This document shows, piece by piece, positions 7,201 to 9,765 of a stretch of 9,765 nt of DNA. The notes beneath the pieces were generated by a model, which was not told the DNA's origin, searched no databases, and worked only from the letters and a program-made list of their open reading frames with translations. The position numbers and the translations under genes are program-made. Position 1 is the first letter of the stretch, and the number at the start of each line of letters is the position of its first letter. Source of the DNA: Trueperaceae bacterium (GTDB lineage: Bacteria; Deinococcota; Deinococci; Deinococcales; Trueperaceae); NCBI GenBank assembly GCA_003567075.1, contig PXAU01000378.1, positions 1 through 9,765 of the forward strand, in the 5' to 3' direction.

Positions 7201-7712
7201 CGGGCTTGAGCGAGGCGATCGAGGGCTTGCGCCTGTCGTTCGGCCTCCACGTGCGTGACCTGTTCGGGAGCGACGCCGTCGGTGCGATCGAGGTCGACAG
7301 CGAAGGCCCGCGGCCGACCGGGCTGCGGATCCGCTTGACGCCGGCCGGCAAGCAGACGCAGTCGCTGGGGCTGCTCTCGGTCGGGGAACGCACCATGGGC
7401 GCGCTGGCGTTCTTGTTCGCGCTCATGGCGCGTGAACGCCGTGGCCTCCCCATCGCCGTGCTGGACGAGGTCGACGCGCCCTTGGACGAGGCCAACATCC
7501 GGCGCTTCTGCGGCTTCCTGGAGCGCTTGTCGCAGGCCGGCACGCAGTTCGTGCTGATCACCCACCAGAAGGCGACGTTCGAGGTGGCGGACACGCTCTG
7601 GGGCGTCACCACCGACGGTGGCGTGAGCCGGATCTTCTCGATCCGCCGCGACGGCCGCCAGGCGCCGCTGTTCGAGAACGGCGCGCGCCCGGAGCCCGTG
7701 CCGAGCAGCTGA
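4278..7712 (+). CDS. smc: chromosome segregation ATPase SMC
   Basis: This is a 1144-residue SMC protein, the core of the bacterial condensin that folds and segregates the chromosome with ScpA and ScpB (not in this window). The N-terminal head has Walker A GPNGAGKS (31-38) and a Q-loop region IGQGEV. A long Ala/Glu/Arg-rich coiled coil follows (about 165-480). The hinge spans about 485-640 (GIPGVLGSVADLL, AMSGGRRHGG). The returning coiled coil is about 645-985 and the neck has IGPVN. The C-terminal head has signature LLSVGERT (1032-1039), Walker B IAVLDEVDAPLDEA with D1063 and catalytic E1064, and the switch histidine in LITHQ. Length is normal. The signature reads LSVGE rather than the common LSGGE, and Walker A has Ala where many SMCs have Ser. 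ATG 4278 is chosen; ATG 4284 is possible. The upstream ribosome site is weak, consistent with coupling to the dipeptidase gene. Confidence 0.96.
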   Translation: MRMTSLTLAGFKSFGNRTTIEFDAGITAVVGPNGAGKSNIIDALKWATGGGRARQYRAEDKLDLIFHGAAGKRGMGYAEVEVELRDAERRLVIRRDLDRDGASSLRLNGKLARFIDVDEALAGSGLGTAGVAVIGQGEVAGVLMADPEKLLQYVAEAAGVARLAHRREQTGARLATARSHLERLETVLADQREEVERLRGEAAEAARHDELAREALVLRVTAAHARVQGLRAEVNDLRRREGGAEQAILEGDAALGEARAAVASARERLQASETRYREAAALTEQRRGQAALAHAAAERARERVHALEQRHEARRREVEHLAALPEPTPPDGDAGALAAAAEAAQAQADASREAANAAAQAASALASTRSDLQDELARAEQAWSAHASRLASLRDELASARDHEAALASLQAAEPEPRQARAAERVAAQRQAEAALEAARGRVSQAQSAHGAALGEAQARRRAVERQRSAWRARQGYAQGPRHALTSGIPGVLGSVADLLRVPERYRAALAGALGRRAEYVVVDTADTATRVLEHVRSVGGWVTLLPLELLRGGGASAWSPGSDEGIVGRALDLIEVDAAYRTMAEQLLADTTVVDSMEVATVLARAHRRRPRLVTLAGDTLDPSGAMSGGRRHGGASVVGAAADLEEAEAESERAEAEAERALATLQAAQAELASLRAEAEAARTEAERALTDAARAEADARAQLQLQQEATARVARLQGAVASAETPPEVGDLEALREEATAARAQAEAAERRRFDADASWRETERQAAAAREAQAVHAERRKAFEADLERYRASQARLREARGELEADESELAVARTEQDRMAEAAAAAEAAVPTDLADVRAAFEAARTHLGSVEAGLESSVRRQREREHELEEVRLTVARREVALELAHEERSALPMGVEPLELAERTARTRLREVEASLEAIGPVNHRAARDHAERHARLQELEHEVGEAEAAANALEGTLDRLDRETTAGLSEAIEGLRLSFGLHVRDLFGSDAVGAIEVDSEGPRPTGLRIRLTPAGKQTQSLGLLSVGERTMGALAFLFALMARERRGLPIAVLDEVDAPLDEANIRRFCGFLERLSQAGTQFVLITHQKATFEVADTLWGVTTDGGVSRIFSIRRDGRQAPLFENGARPEPVPSS

Positions 7713-7816
7713 GCGGCGCGAGGTCGGGTGCGCGCAGCGCTCAGCCTGACGAGGCGTGACGGGCGGCGGCGCGCTGCCGGGCAGGGCCGATGTCGAAGTG
7801 ACGAGCGACGGCGCGC

Positions 7817-7829
7817 GCCGGCATCCGGC
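7817..7829. terminator. short GC hairpin between convergent genes
   Basis: GCCGG-CAT-CCGGC is a perfect 5-bp stem with a 3-nt loop. It begins 4 bp beyond the stop of the minus-strand membrane gene and 104 bp beyond the smc stop. The position suits a bidirectional terminator, but there is no T-tract on either strand, so this is a tentative call. Confidence 0.25.
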
Positions 7830-7833
7830 CTGC

Positions 7834-8076
7834 TCACAGGTTGCCCGCGAACGTGATCCACAGCCACGTGACCAGGGCCATCGCGAGCAGCGTCAGGACG
7901 CCCTGCAGGAGGCGCCGACCCCGCGCGAGCAGCACCGCCGCGAGCACCCCCGCTGCCACCGCCACGGGTGGCGCCGCGCCGACGCCGTACGCGCTCATCC
8001 ACGTCATCACGATCGCCGCAATGGCCAAACCGCCGACGATGGGGGCCCATTCGATCACGGGCACGGCCTTCCGCAT
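7834..8076 (-). CDS. small integral membrane protein, unknown function
   Basis: This is an 80-residue hydrophobic protein I cannot assign. Three likely membrane helices are visible: about residues 11-28 (PIVGGLAIAAIVMTW), about 35-51 (APPVAVAAGVLAAVLLA) and about 57-78 (LLQGVLTLLAMALVTWLW). A short basic loop (RGRR) lies between helices 2 and 3, and a few charged residues (R2, K3, E9) lie at the N-terminus. By the positive-inside rule the RGRR loop should be cytoplasmic. No catalytic or binding motif is seen. The ATG at 8076 has no Shine-Dalgarno sequence but has a TATCGT element 6 nt upstream, which supports this start as leaderless. The gene converges on smc and follows the toxin gene by 55 nt on the same strand. 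Confidence 0.7.
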   Translation of the reverse strand: MRKAVPVIEWAPIVGGLAIAAIVMTWMSAYGVGAAPPVAVAAGVLAAVLLARGRRLLQGVLTLLAMALVTWLWITFAGNL

Positions 8077-8082
8077 ACGCCG

Positions 8083-8088
8083 ACGATA
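8083..8088 (-). promoter_or_regulatory. possible leaderless -10 for the small membrane protein
   Basis: On the minus strand TATCGT (fits TANNNT) stands 6 nt before the ATG at 8076, the same spacing as in the dnaJ promoter. It lacks the TGN extension (TCG instead) and has no clear -35. No Shine-Dalgarno sequence is present, so it is the best explanation for expression. Confidence 0.45.
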
Positions 8089-8131
8089 CGACGGGTCGCA
8101 TGTGCGACTTCGGTTCCAGATGGCGGCAGGC

Positions 8132-8536
8132 TCATCGTGACGCTCCCCCGGGCGCGATGACCTCCAGCCCGACCGATCGCGCCGCGTCGCCTTGACGGGC
8201 GTCGTAGCTGAGCATGGCTGCGGCGTTCAGGCGCAGGGCCGCCGCGACGTGCAATGCATCCAGGCTTCGCAGATGCGCGCCAGCCAGCAGCCCTGCGTCA
8301 CGGTAGATGGTCCGGTCAGGGAGGAGCAGATCGAACCTGCGAAGCACGTCGCTGACGGCTCCTTGTGGCAACGACCAGCGGACCGCGAGCCGCCGCAACT
8401 CCGTCTCGAGGACGAGGCTCGAGACGAGCCCTGTGTCACGCTCAACCGCCGCCTCCAGGAAACGCGCCAACGGCTCCGATTCGGGTTCCTCGATCAGCAG
8501 CTTCGCCGCCGCGGACGTCTCGACGTACAGCCTCAC
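8132..8536 (-). CDS. vapC: PIN-domain toxin, VapC-like
   Basis: This 134-residue PIN-domain ribonuclease is the likely toxin of a type II pair. VapC toxins cleave specific RNAs, often tRNA or rRNA, with Mg2+ bound by a cluster of acidic residues. Visible are YVETSAAAKLL with E6 at the first acidic position (Asp in many relatives), LETELRRL with E46, SLDALHVAAAL with D93, and LSYDARQGDAA with D112. The C-terminus GLEVIAPG is typical. The start is uncertain. GTG 8536 gives the canonical short N-terminus VRLYVETS. GTG 8548 adds four residues (VRRA), and neither has ideal ribosome-site spacing. The gene begins 16 nt (or 4 nt) after the antitoxin stop, so translation is probably coupled. The family call is strong, but the RNA target is unknown. 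Confidence 0.88.
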   Translation of the reverse strand: MRLYVETSAAAKLLIEEPESEPLARFLEAAVERDTGLVSSLVLETELRRLAVRWSLPQGAVSDVLRRFDLLLPDRTIYRDAGLLAGAHLRSLDALHVAAALRLNAAAMLSYDARQGDAARSVGLEVIAPGGASR

Positions 8537-8552
8537 CGCTCGACGCACACCC

Positions 8553-8801
8553 TCACCGCGAACCGCGCAGGTCGTCGAGCGCGTGCTCGAGCGTCTCGCC
8601 GACCTCGGATCGCGGCAGCGTCGAGAAGCCACCGCGGATGCTCGCCGGGATGATCCGCAGGGTCAGATCGTCGTCCGGCGGCACCAGCACGGCCACGACC
8701 TCGCCGTGGTTCGTGACCTGAAGCGTTTCGCCCGCCTGCACGCGCCGCAAGACCTCGCTGCTGTGATTGCGCAGTTCTCGGTGCGGGATGGTCTTGACCA
8801 T
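8553..8801 (-). CDS. Phd/YefM-type antitoxin
   Basis: This is an 82-residue antitoxin. The N-terminal half (IPHRELRNHSSEVLRRVQAGE, about residues 5-25 with L9 and R15-like contacts typical of the fold, then LQVTNHGEVVAVLVPP) is the Phd/YefM DNA-binding domain, which dimerises and represses its own operon. The charged C-terminal part (about 55-82, ETLEHALDDLR) would wrap around and block the toxin. It lies directly upstream of the PIN toxin gene. The ATG at 8801 is chosen because the family begins with a short basic stretch before the strand-helix fold. There is only a weak GGTGGTGA upstream, plus a TACGGT element 8 nt away. A Phd-fold antitoxin with a PIN toxin is a known pairing. Confidence 0.9.
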   Translation of the reverse strand: MVKTIPHRELRNHSSEVLRRVQAGETLQVTNHGEVVAVLVPPDDDLTLRIIPASIRGGFSTLPRSEVGETLEHALDDLRGSR

Positions 8802-8809
8802 GCGTCACC

Positions 8810-8827
8810 ACCGTAGCAATCGTAGCA
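8810..8827 (-). repeat. tandem 9-bp repeat upstream of the antitoxin
   Basis: On the minus strand TGCTACGAT (8827-8819) and TGCTACGGT (8818-8810) are adjacent direct repeats differing at one base. Each reads as TGN plus a TANNNT hexamer. The second places TACGGT 8 nt before the antitoxin ATG. They could be two alternative -10 elements or a two-site operator for the Phd-type antitoxin. The double role would fit toxin-antitoxin autoregulation. Confidence 0.5.
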
Positions 8828-8982
8828 CGTTGCGCTTGCGCTGGTGCATCGGGTTCGTCGCTCGGGCCTCGCCACCGGTGCGCTCGGCCGATGTACGGAA
8901 CGCTCTGGGAACGCCGTGACCACGACACTGGCAGCATCGAACGCCACCGCTACGACGCGGCGCGCGAGGAGGGGAGACGCGG

Positions 8983-9477
8983 ATGCAGACGATGCACATA
9001 CGGCGTCGATGGGGCGTTGCCGCGGCTGCGCTGGCGATCGCCCTCAGTGGCTGCGCCGCGCTGTTCACGAGGTCGACGCAGCAGGTTCCGGTGCAATCGG
9101 AGCCACCGGGCGCTGAGGTCTTCGTCAACGGCGAGTTCCAGGGGACGACGCCCATCACGCTGGCGCTGCCCAAGCGCACCGAGCACGTGGTGGTGCTGCG
9201 CTACGGTGGCCAGCAGCAGTCGCTGACGCTCAGCACGGTCGTCGACAGCACCTTCCTGGCGCTCGACATCGCCCCAGGTTTCGTCACCGCGGGGGTGTCG
9301 GGTGTGTTCATCGCGGGCGTCGACTACTCCGATGCCCGGAACGCTCAGTTCGCCGTCATCGGCGTCATGGGTGTGGTGGTAGGGCTCAGCTCCGCGGTCG
9401 TCAGCGTCGGCATCGATGCCGCCACGGGACGCTGGTACCGCTTGACGCCGGGCGAGGTGCTGATCGTGTTCGATTGA
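8983..9477 (+). CDS. PEGA-domain lipoprotein
   Basis: This is a 164-residue predicted lipoprotein. Residues 1-23 are a signal peptide (R7-R9 then a hydrophobic core) ending in lipobox LSGC with C24. A PEGA domain follows at about 35-85. Its core is PVQSEPPGAEVFVNGEFQG, then TTPITLALP, the pattern of small beta domains that display sugar- or wall-facing loops on surface proteins. The C-terminal half contains two Gly/Val/Ala-rich hydrophobic stretches (about 98-114 and 122-145), possibly membrane-associated, and ends in YRLTPGEVLIVF. Function is unknown, with an envelope role inferred. AGGAGGGGAG at 8967-8976 supports the ATG at 8983; a second ATG at 8992 is less well placed. No TANNNT hexamer occurs on this strand in the gap 8828-8982, so the promoter is not identified. 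Confidence 0.85.
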   Translation: MQTMHIRRRWGVAAAALAIALSGCAALFTRSTQQVPVQSEPPGAEVFVNGEFQGTTPITLALPKRTEHVVVLRYGGQQQSLTLSTVVDSTFLALDIAPGFVTAGVSGVFIAGVDYSDARNAQFAVIGVMGVVVGLSSAVVSVGIDAATGRWYRLTPGEVLIVFD

Positions 9478-9584
9478 CGGCCTGCGGCGGCTCCTCGCGG
9501 TGCTCGCTGCACCAGGCGTCGGAACCCTGTCAGAGGCGCTGCAGTATCGTGGTTCCTGAGTACCGTCGAGGGGTGTGCCTTTAC

Positions 9585-9594
9585 AGGAGGAGGT
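9585..9594 (+). promoter_or_regulatory. strong Shine-Dalgarno of the VWA gene
   Basis: AGGAGGAGGT is the best ribosome site in the window and lies 5 nt before the ATG at 9600. It fixes the start of the truncated VWA-domain gene. TATCGT (9545) and TACCGT (9561) upstream are possible -10 elements without convincing -35 partners. Confidence 0.8.
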
Positions 9595-9599
9595 CATCG

Positions 9600-9765
9600 A
9601 TGTTCGTCAAGATCGTGCGAACGGCGTTGCTTGGCGTGCTCGTGCTGGCCGCAGCGCTCGCCACGGCGCAGCCGGCGGTGGAGGGCGAAACCCACGTGCT
9701 GTTGATTCTCGACGCTTCGGGGTCGATGTACCTGCGGCTCGACGACGGGGAGTACCGGATCACGG
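9600..9765 (+). CDS. secreted VWA-domain protein, N-terminal fragment
   Basis: The reading frame from ATG 9600 runs to the window edge (55 codons). Residues 1-23 form a signal peptide (K4, R7, then a hydrophobic core) ending ATA before Q24, a plausible signal peptidase I site. From residue 33 LLILDASGSM begins a von Willebrand factor A domain. DASGS at 38-42 is the metal-ion-dependent adhesion site DxSxS. YLRLDDGEYRI follows. Bacterial proteins of this start usually bind protein partners or act in envelope assembly, but the remaining architecture is out of view. The gene follows the PEGA lipoprotein gene after 122 nt on the same strand. The truncation is by the window only. Confidence 0.85.
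   Translation, partial: MFVKIVRTALLGVLVLAAALATAQPAVEGETHVLLILDASGSMYLRLDDGEYRIT

Noticed and set aside
6489..7565. Further long frames antisense to the smc C-terminal half
   Set aside because: Same GC-driven shadowing. The forward frame has the signature, Walker B and switch motifs.
7734..7777. GCAGCGC and GCGCTGC as a terminator stem after smc
   Set aside because: Only 7 bp with a 30-nt loop and no T-tract. Such matches are common at this GC content.
8192..8816. Plus-strand frames opposite the toxin-antitoxin pair
   Set aside because: The minus strand encodes a recognisable PIN toxin and Phd/YefM antitoxin. The plus-strand translations have no family features.
9521..9550. Possible extracytoplasmic-sigma promoter (GGAACC with a downstream CGT) before the VWA gene
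   Set aside because: The spacing between GGAAC and CGT is more than 20 nt, too long for the usual 16-17 nt arrangement.
1..9765. CRISPR array, tRNA, rRNA, insertion sequence or attachment site
   Set aside because: No regularly spaced repeats, cloverleaf, transposase motif or terminal repeat pair could be seen by reading both strands.

Overview
This is a very GC-rich bacterial chromosomal window with dense short-gap genes, few AT-rich stretches and GTG starts. The best guess for the source is a Deinococcota bacterium, possibly of the Truepera type. This is an inference. It rests on a DUF4384-like lipoprotein, a dnaJ-hspR pair with a reduced DnaJ zinc finger, an smc gene with a divergent LSVGE signature, and several promoters whose -10 element (TANNNT) lies only 6-8 nt before a start codon. 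That promoter layout matches the leaderless mRNAs known to be common in Deinococcus. No rRNA, tRNA, insertion sequence, CRISPR array or origin is visible.

Layout. Positions 1-103 (minus) hold the N-terminus of a YebC/TACO1 protein, which runs off the window. Positions 343-1259 (minus) hold two small lipoprotein genes: a DUF4384-like one and an unrecognised one. The AT-richer gap 1260-1365 is a divergent control region. It carries an extended -10 promoter for the lipoproteins, a HAIR-type operator (CTTGAGT-N7-ACTCACA) and a leaderless promoter for dnaJ. Positions 1366-2852 (plus) hold dnaJ and hspR, overlapping by ATGA. HspR is the expected reader of the HAIR site, so this is most simply an autoregulated heat-shock operon without dnaK or grpE beside it.

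Positions 2881-7712 (plus) hold an M20 metallodipeptidase, apparently from its own leaderless promoter, and then smc, the chromosome condensin ATPase, 11 nt downstream. Converging on smc is a small three-helix membrane protein gene (7834-8076, minus). Upstream of that lies a Phd/YefM antitoxin - PIN (VapC) toxin pair (8132-8801, minus), with a tandem 9-bp repeat before the antitoxin start. Positions 8983-9477 (plus) encode a PEGA-domain lipoprotein, and 9600 to the window end encodes the start of a secreted VWA-domain protein.

Working together: dnaJ and hspR form a chaperone-repressor feedback module. The toxin and antitoxin form an autoregulated addiction pair. Four of the complete or partial genes are exported or lipid-anchored, so cell-envelope functions flank the cytoplasmic core genes. 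I found no wholly new multi-gene system. The most distinctive features are the HAIR operator overlapping a leaderless promoter, its position beside a divergent lipoprotein gene, and the half-size zinc finger in DnaJ.
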